From JAAYTL01 sp031460505 (GTDB lineage Bacteria; Bacillota; Clostridia; Tissierellales; Tissierellaceae), in contig JAVKTT010000004.1 in the NCBI GenBank assembly GCA_031460505.1, forward strand, positions 1 through 64,000: 64,000 nucleotides of DNA. Direction: 5' to 3'. A program made the translations under genes and the position numbers. Position 1 is the stretch's first letter; each line of letters begins with the position of its first letter. A model generated the notes under the pieces. The model did no database searches. It had not been told where the DNA came from and saw only the letters and a list, made by a program, of their open reading frames with translations. Positions 17,474 through 27,282 of this stretch are shown piece after piece.

Positions 17474-19207
17474 CTATTGGTTTACAATTTCATCAATCTC
17501 ATTTTCTTCCAATACTTCTTTTTCAAGTAATGCACTAGCTATTAAATCTAGTTTTTCCCTTGAATTGATTAAAATATCCTTGGTATCTGAGTACAATGTT
17601 TCCAGTATTTCCCTTGCTCTATTTACAATATCTATTTCACTTTTCAGATCCATTGATGCTGCTACATTGTAGCTAATTAAGCCACATTGGTTGTCCATAC
17701 CATAGATTCCAATAAGAGATAGTGCCATTTCTGTAGCTTTTTCAATATCTGAAGATGCTCCAGTAGTAATATTTTCATCACCATATATTATCTCTTCCGC
17801 AGCTCTACCGCCAAGGGCCACCATAATATTATTTAATATTTCTTTTTTGCTCTTGTACATTCTGTCTGGAGGGATATTTAAACTAAATCCACCCATACCT
17901 TTTGTACTAGGGATAATGCTTACCTTGGTAACTCTATTTTCCTTAGACACTATCTTGGCGACTAAAGCATGTCCACCTTCATGATATGCTGTAATCTCTC
18001 TATCTTCTTTTGATAAACCACTTCTATCCTTCTTCTCATCACCAACTAACACTTTGTAATAAGCTTTGTTGATGTGTTCCTTAGTGATATTATCATTTTT
18101 TTCTTTTACAGCTATCATGGCAGATTCATTTAATAGATTCTCCAATTTAGCACCACTGAAGTATACAGTTTCTTCAGCTAATTTCTTAAGACTTACATCT
18201 TTAGAAATAGGTTTATTCTTAGCATGTACTTTTAGTATCTGCTCCCTTGCCTTTATATCAGGAAGTTGTACTTCTATTTGTCTATCAAATCTTCCAGGTC
18301 TAAGCAAAGCTTCATCTAATACGTCAATTCTATTTGTAGCAGCAACCACGATGATACCTTCATTCTCTTTGAAACCAGACATCTCAGCTAACAAGGCATT
18401 TAAAGTACGATCCCCTTCTTCACTACCTGAGATTTGATTGCCTTTTCTCTTTTTACCTAAAGAATCTATTTCATCTATGAATATTACAGATTTACCAGCT
18501 TCTTTAGCCTTCTTAAATAGGCTTCTGATTCTACTTGCTCCTAGTCCAGCATAAACTTCTACGAAGTCAGAGCCTGATACTGGGAATATAGGTACCCCTG
18601 CTTCACCAGCTAAAGCCTTAGCAAGTAAGGTCTTTCCCGTTCCTGGAGGTCCATATAATAACACACCTCTAGGTAGTCTTGCTCCATATTTGTTATATAC
18701 TTCAGGATTTTGAATAAAGTCAACCATTTCCATAAGAGATTCTTTGGCTTCTTCATTACCTGCCACATCATCAAATGTAATATTAGCTTCATAATCTACA
18801 TCATCCATATTTGATAGATTAGACATCTCTTTTTCAGCTTCCTTAGGAGAATGATTTCTGAAATGATACACTAAGTAAATTAATCCTCCAAATAAGAATA
18901 GAGCTGTTATTATATCTTTAAAATCTGTACCTTGTTCATTTACACTTACTCCGAAAAGTAATAATTCTTTTTTGAAATCTTCAGTTCTAGGGTTATCAGT
19001 ACGAATAGTTTTTCCATCATTTAACTCTGCTTCGATTTCGGCTGAATCAGATAATGTTACTTCCTTTACTTCCCCATTCTCAAGCATCTCAATAAAAGAT
19101 TTATAGTTAATCGTTTCTATATCATTGCTTCTTTCTAGTAAAACAAATACACTAGATGCAATTAATGCTAATACAATAAATATGAATAAATATTTATTTT
19201 TTTTCAT
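17474..19207 (-). CDS. ftsH: FtsH-type AAA+ zinc metalloprotease
   Basis: Membrane-anchored ATP-dependent protease of 577 residues, shorter than typical FtsH (about 600-650). Two membrane helices (about 5-24 and 99-116) bracket a small extracytoplasmic domain. The AAA module has Walker A GPPGTGKT (186-193), Walker B SVIFIDEID and the second region of homology (ATNRIDVLDEALLRPGRFDR). The zinc site AYHEGGHALVA (HEGGH, near residue 405) heads the peptidase domain. It may be a second, shortened paralogue, since many Clostridia carry more than one; that cannot be settled here. It degrades misassembled membrane proteins and regulators. Confidence 0.93.
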   Translation of the reverse strand: MKKNKYLFIFIVLALIASSVFVLLERSNDIETINYKSFIEMLENGEVKEVTLSDSAEIEAELNDGKTIRTDNPRTEDFKKELLLFGVSVNEQGTDFKDIITALFLFGGLIYLVYHFRNHSPKEAEKEMSNLSNMDDVDYEANITFDDVAGNEEAKESLMEMVDFIQNPEVYNKYGARLPRGVLLYGPPGTGKTLLAKALAGEAGVPIFPVSGSDFVEVYAGLGASRIRSLFKKAKEAGKSVIFIDEIDSLGKKRKGNQISGSEEGDRTLNALLAEMSGFKENEGIIVVAATNRIDVLDEALLRPGRFDRQIEVQLPDIKAREQILKVHAKNKPISKDVSLKKLAEETVYFSGAKLENLLNESAMIAVKEKNDNITKEHINKAYYKVLVGDEKKDRSGLSKEDREITAYHEGGHALVAKIVSKENRVTKVSIIPSTKGMGGFSLNIPPDRMYKSKKEILNNIMVALGGRAAEEIIYGDENITTGASSDIEKATEMALSLIGIYGMDNQCGLISYNVAASMDLKSEIDIVNRAREILETLYSDTKDILINSREKLDLIASALLEKEVLEENEIDEIVNQ

Positions 19208-19306
19208 GGGATTCTCCCTTCAGGTTTACATAATATTTATTTCATTTACTATTATAGCACCACAGTACTTGCATGTCCATTTCCTTCATATGGAAGAAGG
19301 GGAGAT

Positions 19307-19570
19307 TTATCTCCCCAAATGTTTCAAAATTTTATCTAATTTCTCCAATTGATCATCAGATAATAAATGCCTAATAGCATCCAATTGTTCAAATATAGCT
19401 TCATACTCTTCAAAACTTAAATCCTTTTCCATTTGTTCATTTAGATTGATTATTTCAACAAATATTTCATCGTCTGTTTTATCTTCAAACTGTTTAGTCA
19501 CTCCTTCTATCATATCCACTTGATCCTTCTTAATATCAAAATCTCCAAAATCCCCAAATTTCTTCTTCAT
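19307..19570 (-). CDS. Small acidic protein, function unknown
   Basis: 87 residues, acidic and helical (MKKKFGDFGDFDIKKDQ, then LNEQMEKDLSFEEYEAIFEQLDAIRHLL). No Cys, no membrane segment. GGAGGTG upstream of the ATG supports expression. It is about 100 bp upstream of ftsH on the same strand and divergent from the next plus-strand gene. No family recognised. Confidence 0.65.
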   Translation of the reverse strand: MKKKFGDFGDFDIKKDQVDMIEGVTKQFEDKTDDEIFVEIINLNEQMEKDLSFEEYEAIFEQLDAIRHLLSDDQLEKLDKILKHLGR

Positions 19571-19597
19571 TTATTAACACCTCCATTTTTTAAAATT

Positions 19598-19632
19598 CTA
19601 TGAAATAAAATTAAAATATAGTACTTTCATAG
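19598..19632. promoter_or_regulatory. Inverted repeat in a divergent promoter region
   Basis: CTATGAAA (19598-19605) and TTTCATAG (19625-19632) form an 8-bp dyad with a 19-bp AT-rich spacer, between two divergently transcribed unknown genes. It could be an operator shared by both; no regulator can be named. Confidence 0.35.
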
Positions 19633-19694
19633 GTAAACAATCAAAGTTATAAACATATATTGTAATATCATAGTATTTTATTGGGGGGATTTAG

Positions 19695-20471
19695 TTGGAG
19701 AAAATAATATTATTGTTAATCTTATTATCAGGAGCAAACAAAGATAAATCTAAAGGCGCAGGAATACTTAATATCAATATCAATGAATACATAGATAATA
19801 TGGAAGTTAATACTCAATACACAGAAGAAAAAATACGATTAGCTAAAAAAATAGTGCCTTGGATGCCTTTAGAATATATCAATCCTATCAATCGCTCTAT
19901 CTATATTACAGAAAGCGTTGTTAGGATTATGGAATTAAAGGAATATATGGATCAAAGCGTACTTTCAGTTCAAACAGCAGCTGCTCCTATACCTATTGAG
20001 GACAATAGAGAAAGAATCAGTAAAATCGCTTCTGTAATTCAAGAAGAAGTACCAAGATCTAATATGCAAACTTTAGGCTCAGTACTGGAACTAGTAGTTA
20101 ATTTGGAAAGATACAAAAAGATGTTTGATCTACTTAATACATTTATGAAGAGTCAAAGCATGTCTAAAGATACAGACAAATTAGTAAGAATGGTAGAGCC
20201 AATGATGAAAGGTAAAGGTTCCACCTCAGGAGATGGATCCTTAGATATAGAAAAATTAATGAACATAATGAGCATACTTAGTAAGACTAAAGAAAATACC
20301 CCTAAAAAGGAAAATAAGGACATCACTCAAAATAAGCCATTGAAAAATCAAGAATTTGAAAGTGAAGTTAAAGTAAGTACAGTATCAGATTTTGAAGAAA
20401 GTAATGATGATTTAGAAAAGGTAGAAACTACAGAAACTGAAAATAAAGAAGAAAAACCTAATGAAATTTAA
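19695..20471 (+). CDS. Hypothetical protein with hydrophobic N-terminus and acidic tail
   Basis: 258 residues from a TTG start behind a GGGGGGA site. A short hydrophobic N-terminus (IILLLILLSG) precedes a mostly helical middle with conserved-looking KIVPWMPLEYINPINRSIYI. It ends in a low-complexity Lys/Glu/Thr tail from about residue 205. The helical middle resembles spore-coat or divisome-type accessory proteins only vaguely; I do not recognise a family. It runs convergently into rluA, sharing a bidirectional terminator that overlaps both stop codons. Confidence 0.7.
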   Translation: MEKIILLLILLSGANKDKSKGAGILNININEYIDNMEVNTQYTEEKIRLAKKIVPWMPLEYINPINRSIYITESVVRIMELKEYMDQSVLSVQTAAAPIPIEDNRERISKIASVIQEEVPRSNMQTLGSVLELVVNLERYKKMFDLLNTFMKSQSMSKDTDKLVRMVEPMMKGKGSTSGDGSLDIEKLMNIMSILSKTKENTPKKENKDITQNKPLKNQEFESEVKVSTVSDFEESNDDLEKVETTETENKEEKPNEI

Positions 20472-20487
20472 TTATTTCATTAGGTTT
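20454..20487. terminator. Bidirectional terminator over two abutting stop codons
   Basis: A 14-bp perfect stem (AAACCTAATGAAAT and its complement) around a 6-nt loop. It spans the stop codons of the plus-strand hypothetical gene (ends 20471) and the minus-strand rluA gene (ends 20472), with T/A tracts on both sides. Confidence 0.85.
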
Positions 20488-21368
20488 ATTACCTGCTCCA
20501 TATCCTTAGGTAGTGATGCTATAAATTCGATTTCATTATGTGTTCTAGGGTGTTTAGCCTTTAGATAATATGAATGTAGGGCTTGCCTCTTTATATAGGG
20601 GCTTTCTTTATTATATAGACTATCACCAATTATAGGATGTCCTATATGGTGCATGTGTACCCTTATTTGATGTGATCTTCCAGTAAATATCTGTACTTCA
20701 ACCAATGTAGCATCCTTAAATCTCTCTACTACCTTATATGTAGTTAATGCCTCTTGTCCTTTTTTAGTAACGATTTTTTTAATACTACGTTCCTCTTCTC
20801 TACCAATTGGTAGATCAATTGTGTCTTCGTCCTTTTCAACTATACCCTCTACAAGAGCATAATACTTTTTTGTAACTGTATTTTCCTCTAATTGAATTGC
20901 TATCTGTTGATGAGCAAAAGGATTCTTTGCCACAATAAGTATACCTGTAGTATCCATATCAAGACGATTAACAAATCTTATCTTTTTGTTGATCTCATTT
21001 TCCTTAAAATGATACGCTATTCCATTTGATAATGTATTTTCCTGATGTGATTTAGTAGGATGAACTACTATATCAGCTTGCTTGTTGATAATGAGTAAAT
21101 CATTATCTTCATACACAATATTTAAATCCATTTTTTCTGGAGCAATATTATTTTCTTCATCCTCCATATAGATAGATACTTTGTCGCCCTTCTTTAACTC
21201 AGTACTCTTTCTGACAAATTCACCATTTAAATAAATGTGCTTACTCTTATATAGTTTTCTAAATAAGCGTCCTGAGATGTCATTTCCATATAAGAACTCT
21301 TCTAATGATATGTGCCCAGTATTACAGTCAAAAATAATTACACTATGACTTTCTTTAAATAAATCCAT
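20472..21368 (-). CDS. RluA-family pseudouridine synthase
   Basis: Isomerises specific uridines in rRNA or tRNA to pseudouridine. An N-terminal S4-like RNA-binding segment (about 30-75) is followed by the catalytic domain with the family motif NRLDMDTTGILIVAKN, in which the Asp of RLD is the nucleophile. GRSHQIRVHMHHIGHPIIGD is the second conserved block. The frame opens at 21389, but the ATG at 21368 (MDLFKESH) has GGGGAGAG just upstream and is the likelier start. The family member (RluD, YlyB or YhcT type) cannot be fixed. Confidence 0.93.
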   Translation of the reverse strand: MDLFKESHSVIIFDCNTGHISLEEFLYGNDISGRLFRKLYKSKHIYLNGEFVRKSTELKKGDKVSIYMEDEENNIAPEKMDLNIVYEDNDLLIINKQADIVVHPTKSHQENTLSNGIAYHFKENEINKKIRFVNRLDMDTTGILIVAKNPFAHQQIAIQLEENTVTKKYYALVEGIVEKDEDTIDLPIGREEERSIKKIVTKKGQEALTTYKVVERFKDATLVEVQIFTGRSHQIRVHMHHIGHPIIGDSLYNKESPYIKRQALHSYYLKAKHPRTHNEIEFIASLPKDMEQVINLMK

Positions 21369-21463
21369 AATACTCTCCCCATATACCAAATTTTATTATA
21401 TAATGTATTTATAATTATACCAGAAAATGCGTATTATAGTAGTACTCTTTAGGAGGAATTTAA

Positions 21464-22270
21464 ATGAACAAACAAAGGATAATAAATATAATTTCTAATA
21501 GAAATTTTGAATCAAGAAAAACATCAGCAGAATTAACCGAAAAACTAAAGTCCAGAGGATTTGTCGTTAAAGATAAATATGATAATAACGCTGAATTAAA
21601 TATCTGTGTTGGTGGCGATGGGTCTTTTTTAAGAGCGGTACATAGAAATAAGTTCCCAGCTATACCCTTTGTTGGTATCAATACAGGCCATCTAGGTTTC
21701 TTTCAAGAAATACTACCTGATAATATAGATGAATTCATTAATAAGTATATTAATAAAGAATACATCGTAGAAGAGATATTATTAGTAGATGCAGAAGTAT
21801 GTACAAAAGAAAAGTGTTATTTTCTATCTGGAGTTAATGAAATAGTTGTAAAAGGTGCCAGATCAAAGGTTATCCACCTAGATGTATCTATCGATGGTAA
21901 TCACTTAGAAGATTTTAGTGGAGATGGTATGATTATCTCTACCCCTTCAGGTAGTACTGCATATAATTTCTCTGTAGGTGGAAGTATCATATATCCTACT
22001 TTAAACACATTACAAATAGCACCATTGGCTCCTATTAGCTCTAAGGCATATCGTTCTCTATTTAATAGTGTAGTAGTACCAGGGGATTCTATCGTAAGTT
22101 TAAGGCTTGAAAATAGATATACAAACTCTACTTTAATAGTAAATGATGGCGTAGAATTTAAATATGATAATTTAAACCATATTAATTTCAAAATATCGGA
22201 CAAAAAGATTTATAAACTTATATTTAATAAGGATATGTATTGGAGTAATTTAAGAAGCAAGTTCTTATAG
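21464..22270 (+). CDS. nadK: NAD kinase
   Basis: Phosphorylates NAD to NADP in the cytoplasm. 268 residues with the diagnostic GGDG motif (NICVGGDGSFLRAV), GINTGHLGFFQE, and the second conserved block GDGMIISTPSGSTAYNFSVGG. AGGAGG lies 8 bp before the ATG. It stands alone on the plus strand between the divergent rluA gene and a convergent HD-GYP gene. Confidence 0.95.
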   Translation: MNKQRIINIISNRNFESRKTSAELTEKLKSRGFVVKDKYDNNAELNICVGGDGSFLRAVHRNKFPAIPFVGINTGHLGFFQEILPDNIDEFINKYINKEYIVEEILLVDAEVCTKEKCYFLSGVNEIVVKGARSKVIHLDVSIDGNHLEDFSGDGMIISTPSGSTAYNFSVGGSIIYPTLNTLQIAPLAPISSKAYRSLFNSVVVPGDSIVSLRLENRYTNSTLIVNDGVEFKYDNLNHINFKISDKKIYKLIFNKDMYWSNLRSKFL

Positions 22271-22302
22271 AAAAAACCTTAGGAGCATTCCTAAGGTTTT
22301 TT
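22271..22302. terminator. Bidirectional terminator between nadK and the HD-GYP gene
   Basis: A 14-bp stem AAAAAACCTTAGGA / TCCTAAGGTTTTTT with a GCAT loop, flanked by A and T runs so it works both ways. It overlaps the 3' end of the minus-strand gene. Confidence 0.9.
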
Positions 22303-23757
22303 CATCATCTTCACAAATACATCAACTATGCCAGGATCAAATTTAGCTCCAGCTTGACTTTCAATTTTTTCGATAGCCTCTTCCTTACTTATGGCATTTT
22401 CTTCTAACTTATTCGTCATATGATCATAACCCTCGACTACAGAAATAATCCTTGCCATTAAAGGTATTTCTTCTCCCTTCAGACCCTTAGGATAACCATT
22501 ACCATCCCATCGTTCATGATGTGTTAGGACTGCATCAGCCAAATCTAAAGTATCAGGAGAAAAATTAAGTATCCTATAACCAACCACAGCGTGTCGCTTC
22601 ATTTCCTTTTTTATCTTAGGGCTTTGCTCTTGAGCATTATTTAATAGATTTTCATCTAATACAACTTTTCCAATATCGTGGAGATATCCTGCATCTTTTA
22701 GCTTTTTTATATCTGTTTCAGGTAATTTCATTGCTCTACCCATGTCTTCACAGAGCTTGCTAACATTTTTTGAATGTTCCTCTTCCCTAGGACAAGTTAG
22801 ATGAAGTTCACGAATTATTGTATTTGGCGTGTTATCATTGATAAGATTACCTTCTAGTGTCTTTGAAAAATACATATGTCTTTCAGCAATTTCTAATACA
22901 CTTAAGATATCCTCATGTTTATTAATTTTAGTAGCGCATCCCATTGAAATACTGCCCTTTATTGTCTTAACTTTTTCATTTGAAAATTGGGTTATAATCC
23001 TTTCAATTATTCCTTCTGTATCTTCTTTAGTTGTATTAGGGAGGAGAATTGTAAATTCATCTCCTCCCGTACGTGCAATTATATCATCTGCTCGACATAC
23101 TTTTTTTAACACTTCAGCAAGTTTTTTAAGAAGTAAGTCACCAGTCGAATGTCCGTATATATCATTTGCTAACTTTAAACCATTCATATCACCTATTATT
23201 ATAGAAATAGGTAGATTTCTTTCTGTATCAAGCCTATTTATCTCTGCCTGTAAGAACCTTCTATTATAAAGACCAGTCAGTTCATCATGATAGCTTAAAT
23301 AAGTAATTTCTTCCTTAGCACGAATTCGCTCTGTTATATTGATTACAAAACATGTAAGACCTATTATCTTTCCATCCTTTGTATAAATAGGTGCATAGTA
23401 ATTATTCCAAACCATCCTTGAAAGTCTTTCATATCCATATTCTTCGGCTAATGAGAATCTCTTTCCAGCTAAAGCCTTATCAAAGTTTTCTTTTGACTTA
23501 ATTTGGTCTTTACTATGACCAATAATATCAAATATACTCATTCCAACTTTAATCTCTTTTCCCCATATTTTCTTCATAGTTTCTTTATGTTTACTATTAA
23601 AAGTCAGATAACGATACTTTGTATCTAAAGCAAATACTATGATATCAGGTGAGCTTTCTTGGATAGCTTTTAGAAGAGTTCTTGTTTTCATAAGTTCAGC
23701 TTTCATTTTTATTGATTTTTTTATTAAACTTACCAGTCTTTTCATATTTAGCTCCAT
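22291..23757 (-). CDS. PAS-GGDEF-HD-GYP cyclic-di-GMP protein
   Basis: 488 residues. A helix and PAS domain (about 20-140) lead into a GGDEF domain with intact RTGGDEF near residue 230. An HD-GYP phosphodiesterase domain follows (about 315-488): AGYLHDIGKVVLDENLL, HHERWDGNGYPKGLKGEEIPLMARI. It can in principle both make and hydrolyse cyclic-di-GMP, with PAS sensing setting the balance. It is 4 bp after the PAS-GGDEF-EAL gene, so the two form an operon. No membrane segment, so it is cytoplasmic. Confidence 0.92.
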   Translation of the reverse strand: MELNMKRLVSLIKKSIKMKAELMKTRTLLKAIQESSPDIIVFALDTKYRYLTFNSKHKETMKKIWGKEIKVGMSIFDIIGHSKDQIKSKENFDKALAGKRFSLAEEYGYERLSRMVWNNYYAPIYTKDGKIIGLTCFVINITERIRAKEEITYLSYHDELTGLYNRRFLQAEINRLDTERNLPISIIIGDMNGLKLANDIYGHSTGDLLLKKLAEVLKKVCRADDIIARTGGDEFTILLPNTTKEDTEGIIERIITQFSNEKVKTIKGSISMGCATKINKHEDILSVLEIAERHMYFSKTLEGNLINDNTPNTIIRELHLTCPREEEHSKNVSKLCEDMGRAMKLPETDIKKLKDAGYLHDIGKVVLDENLLNNAQEQSPKIKKEMKRHAVVGYRILNFSPDTLDLADAVLTHHERWDGNGYPKGLKGEEIPLMARIISVVEGYDHMTNKLEENAISKEEAIEKIESQAGAKFDPGIVDVFVKMMKKP

Positions 23758-23761
23758 ATTA

Positions 23762-25822
23762 TTATGTAAAATTATTTTGATTTAAAATTAATTCAAATTC
23801 CTCTAGAGGAAGTGGTTTACTATATAAATATCCTTGTCCATTATGACAACTAGTATCTATTAAATAGGATAATTGATCCCAAGTCTCTATACCTTCAGCT
23901 ACCAAATCAATATTTAAATCTTTAGCTAAATTTATTGTATGATTGGTCACAGCAGCACTCCTACTATCTATAGGTGCGTTAACGACAAATGAACGGTCTA
24001 TTTTCAATACATCTATTTCATAAGCACTTAACATAGCCAATGAAGAATACCCAGTCCCAAAATCATCAACAGCTACTCTTATTCCAAGAGTTCGTAGGCT
24101 TTTAAGATCAGAAACAACCTTATTAGTATTTGTTAGTAGTATGTTTTCAGTTATTTCTAATGTTAAAAAACTATAATCTAAACCATATTCATCAATTATT
24201 TCTTTGATATTTTCTACAAAGTTATTTTCTAAAAACTGAATCCCCGAAAAATTAACAGACACATATATCTCTGGTAATCCTTTACTGATCCATGCTTTAT
24301 AGTCTTTACATGCTTCCCTTAATACCCATTTACCAATATCAATAATCAGGCCAGTTTCCTCTGCCATAGGAATAAACTCATTTGGATATAGCATTCCAAA
24401 TGCAGGATGAACCCATCTAATTAACGCTTCAGCACCTAATATTTCATTATTTCTCAAATTCACTATAGGTTGATAATAAACTCTAAACTCGTCTCTTTTT
24501 ATAGCATAATGTAAATCATTCCTAATAATCGCTTCCTTATCATTTAGAATCTTTAAGTCTGTAGAATAAAATTTATATGTATTCTTTTTTTCTCTTTTAG
24601 CTCTAAGTAATGCAACTTTTACTTGTTTTAGTAAGATATCTGGATCCTGAATATCACCATCGCACATAAGTATACCAATATTTGCTGATACATCTAATTC
24701 AAAATTTTCTATTTTGAATGATTTAACAAACATATGTAGAATCCTATTAGCTATATCTTCACATTCCTCATGAGTCTTCACATTAGATAACAAAATCGCA
24801 TAATGGTCATCCGAGTAACGACTTAGGAATTGGTCTTTTCCAAGTAATAATTTTATTCTATTTACAATTTCAATTATTAATTTATCTGCTAATTCATATC
24901 CTAAAGAAAGTTTTATATACTCTAATCCATCTATATCAAGCATCATCAAAGAAAATTTCCTTTTATTCCTTTTAACAAATTTACACTGATTTCTAATCTT
25001 TTTGTCAAAGTATAACTTATTTGGTAAACCTGTTAAGTCATCATGGGTTGAAATATACTCAATTTTCTTTTCTAGTCTTTTACGCTCTGTAATATCTTGT
25101 ATACTACCATATACATATATGGGTCTGTTATCTTTATCAAATATAAATTCCAGTCTTTCGTACACATCTCGCACTTCTCCATCTGATCTAATAATACGTA
25201 GTTCAATGTCCTTTTGTCCAAATGGAGGATTAGCATACAGATCTCTAATTCTATTTATGTCTTCTGGGTAGACATATTTAAGATATCCTTCAAATGTATT
25301 GTCAAATTGTTCTCTTCCAATACCATAGATTTTATATGTCTCATCAGACCAGTAGCTTACAAAGTTAATCATATCTAGCTCCCAACTTCCGATATGGGCC
25401 AGTGACTCTGTTTTGGCTAATGCTTTGTTGCTTTTTCTTAATGCTTTCTCCATATTCTTACGCTCTGTTAAATCCTTTAAAACGCCTAATGCACCTATAA
25501 CTTGTCCATAGTTATCGTACAAAGGTTCTCCTTTGGCTTTGACAAATTTCTGTGAGCTATCTCTTTGAGGAATTCGAAACTCAGTCTCAAAAGGTTCACC
25601 TAATAAATGTTTTTCCATGGCATATATTAATTTAGTTTGGTCTTCAGGATGGATTAATTTAATTGAATTGGCAAAATCATTTTTAAAATCACCAGCATCA
25701 ACACCAAATATTCTGTATATCTCATCTGATACATATAATTTATCTTTCAATACATCATATTTCCACCATCCGACCCCAGCTACTCTTTGTACTCGATTGA
25801 AATCTTCAATATGTAGAGTCAT
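23762..25822 (-). CDS. PAS-PAS-GGDEF-EAL phosphodiesterase
   Basis: About 686 residues. Two PAS/PAC modules (about 10-125 and 135-250) are followed by a GGDEF domain whose active site is degraded to SDDHY. The EAL domain (about 430-680) looks intact: AEALIRWVHP, VSVNFSGIQF, TLEITE, DDFGTGYSSLAML, LKIDRSF, VAEGIET. Expected activity is cyclic-di-GMP hydrolysis, with the GGDEF part regulatory. The open frame begins upstream, but the ATG at 25822 has GGAGGT 8 bp before it and is the likely start. Co-transcribed with the HD-GYP gene. Confidence 0.92.
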   Translation of the reverse strand: MTLHIEDFNRVQRVAGVGWWKYDVLKDKLYVSDEIYRIFGVDAGDFKNDFANSIKLIHPEDQTKLIYAMEKHLLGEPFETEFRIPQRDSSQKFVKAKGEPLYDNYGQVIGALGVLKDLTERKNMEKALRKSNKALAKTESLAHIGSWELDMINFVSYWSDETYKIYGIGREQFDNTFEGYLKYVYPEDINRIRDLYANPPFGQKDIELRIIRSDGEVRDVYERLEFIFDKDNRPIYVYGSIQDITERKRLEKKIEYISTHDDLTGLPNKLYFDKKIRNQCKFVKRNKRKFSLMMLDIDGLEYIKLSLGYELADKLIIEIVNRIKLLLGKDQFLSRYSDDHYAILLSNVKTHEECEDIANRILHMFVKSFKIENFELDVSANIGILMCDGDIQDPDILLKQVKVALLRAKREKKNTYKFYSTDLKILNDKEAIIRNDLHYAIKRDEFRVYYQPIVNLRNNEILGAEALIRWVHPAFGMLYPNEFIPMAEETGLIIDIGKWVLREACKDYKAWISKGLPEIYVSVNFSGIQFLENNFVENIKEIIDEYGLDYSFLTLEITENILLTNTNKVVSDLKSLRTLGIRVAVDDFGTGYSSLAMLSAYEIDVLKIDRSFVVNAPIDSRSAAVTNHTINLAKDLNIDLVAEGIETWDQLSYLIDTSCHNGQGYLYSKPLPLEEFELILNQNNFT

Positions 25823-25927
25823 GTTTATAACCTCCAATAATATAGGTTGTAACCTTTATTCTAACATCTCTCTACATAATTCTACTTTATTTTCTAAATT
25901 CTTACAATAGATTTAATAATTAATCTG

Positions 25928-26866
25928 CTATATATGCAATTCCACCCACTTAACAACATCATTCATTACTTTAACTCTATTAATCTCATTAAGCATCTCA
26001 TGTCTTCCATCTTTATAAAGCTTGTATTTTATATCTATAGTACCGTGGTTATTGTACCTATCGTATAAATCAATGACTCCTTTACCAAATTTCCCTACTG
26101 GATCTTTATCACCGGAGAATATATATATAGGCAGATCCTTTGGTACTAACGAAATATTATCTTTATCCTCAATTTCTATAAGGCCTGTTAAAAAATCATA
26201 GAAAAATCCAGCAGTGAATACAGTTCCACAATATGGGTCATCTATGTACTTATCCACTTCTTTAACATCTCTACTTAACCAATCTGATGCAGTTCTTATG
26301 GGTTTAAAAGCTTTATTATAGCCACCAAATATTAATCTATCTAATCTATTGCTTTGTTTTTTTCGTCCATGTTTTTTGATTTCCCATTTCGCTATCATTA
26401 AACCAATTTTAAGGGCTATTCCCTGTTTCCCATTGGAACCCGAAAGTATAACCCCATTTATTTCATTTCCATAAAGCATCATGTATCTTTGGGCAGTAAA
26501 AGAACCCATACTATGGCCAAATAGAAACAATGGTAAATTTGGGTACTCATTCTTTATTATTACGCTTAAATCATGCATATCTCGCACTAACCACTGAAAT
26601 CCATCTTCATCTGCAAGATACCCAAGACTTTGAACACTCCCAGCTGTTTTCCCATGTCCCCTATGATCATTTGCATATACAATATATCCATTTTCAGTTA
26701 AAAATTTTGCAAATCTATCATATCTTCCAGCATGTTCAGCCATACCATGGGCGATTTGAACTACTCCTTTATAATAATCTTCATTTTTAGGTAACCAATA
26801 ATATACGAATATTTCTGTACTATCACCTGATTTAAAAGTAAAGTTATTACTTATCATCTTCTCCAC
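25928..26866 (-). CDS. Alpha/beta hydrolase, monoacylglycerol lipase type
   Basis: 312 residues with serine-hydrolase features in order: oxyanion stretch VQIAHGMAEHAGRYDRFA, YANDHRGHGKTAGS, nucleophile elbow LFGHSMGSFTAQ, acid FSGDKDPVG, and a catalytic His in DGRHEML. The HGM-EH-RY and DHRGHG blocks match the lysophospholipase/monoglyceride lipase group (YtpA, PldB type). No signal peptide. It is transcribed alone. Confidence 0.9.
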   Translation of the reverse strand: MEKMISNNFTFKSGDSTEIFVYYWLPKNEDYYKGVVQIAHGMAEHAGRYDRFAKFLTENGYIVYANDHRGHGKTAGSVQSLGYLADEDGFQWLVRDMHDLSVIIKNEYPNLPLFLFGHSMGSFTAQRYMMLYGNEINGVILSGSNGKQGIALKIGLMIAKWEIKKHGRKKQSNRLDRLIFGGYNKAFKPIRTASDWLSRDVKEVDKYIDDPYCGTVFTAGFFYDFLTGLIEIEDKDNISLVPKDLPIYIFSGDKDPVGKFGKGVIDLYDRYNNHGTIDIKYKLYKDGRHEMLNEINRVKVMNDVVKWVELHI

Positions 26867-26949
26867 CTCTATATTAATATTTGACCTATCTTATTAATTA
26901 ACCTATTCGACGGAAATCATAAAACTCCTTCTTTTTTAAATAAAAAACA

Positions 26950-27013
26950 ATATACCCCTATTAGGTATATTTACAAAATATAATTCCTATGCTATAATAC
27001 CCTCTATGGGTAT
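26950..27013 (+). promoter_or_regulatory. Promoter bracketed by two CsoR-like dyads
   Basis: Plus-strand -35 TTTACA (26970-26975), a 17-bp spacer and perfect -10 TATAAT (26993-26998). Dyad 1 (26950-26970) is ATATACC-N7-GGTATAT and abuts the -35. Dyad 2 (26997-27013) is ATACCC-TCTAT-GGGTAT and overlaps the -10. Dyad 2 resembles the TACCC/GGGTA-type operators of CsoR-family metal or sulfur repressors. The geometry fits repression by occlusion of the following ferredoxin/4Fe-4S operon. No csoR gene is in the window. Confidence 0.6.
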
Positions 27014-27051
27014 AGCCCTTATGACAAAATATATTACAGGAGGTAGTAAAT

Positions 27052-27282
27052 TTGGAGACTAAAAAGAGAATTAAAAAGAAAGCTAAAGTCATAAAAGAAG
27101 CTTGTGTAGCCTGTGGAACTTGTATAAAAACATGTCCTAGAAATGCAATTACAATAATAGATGGTGTATTTGCCGAAGTAGATGAAAGTAAATGTATAGG
27201 ATGCACTATATGTTCTAAGGAGTGCCCTGCTTCCATTATAAAAATGATAAGTGAAGAGGAGTTGATTGAATATGGCAAGTAA
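27052..27282 (+). CDS. Ferredoxin-type 2[4Fe-4S] protein
   Basis: 76 residues, TTG start behind AGGAGG. Two complete cluster motifs, CVACGTCIKTCP and CIGCTICSKECP (C-x2-C-x2-C-x3-CP), follow a Lys-rich N-terminus. It is a small electron carrier. The stop overlaps the start region of the next gene, a 4Fe-4S-type membrane protein, so the two are probably a redox pair under a CsoR-like operator. Confidence 0.92.
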   Translation: METKKRIKKKAKVIKEACVACGTCIKTCPRNAITIIDGVFAEVDESKCIGCTICSKECPASIIKMISEEELIEYGK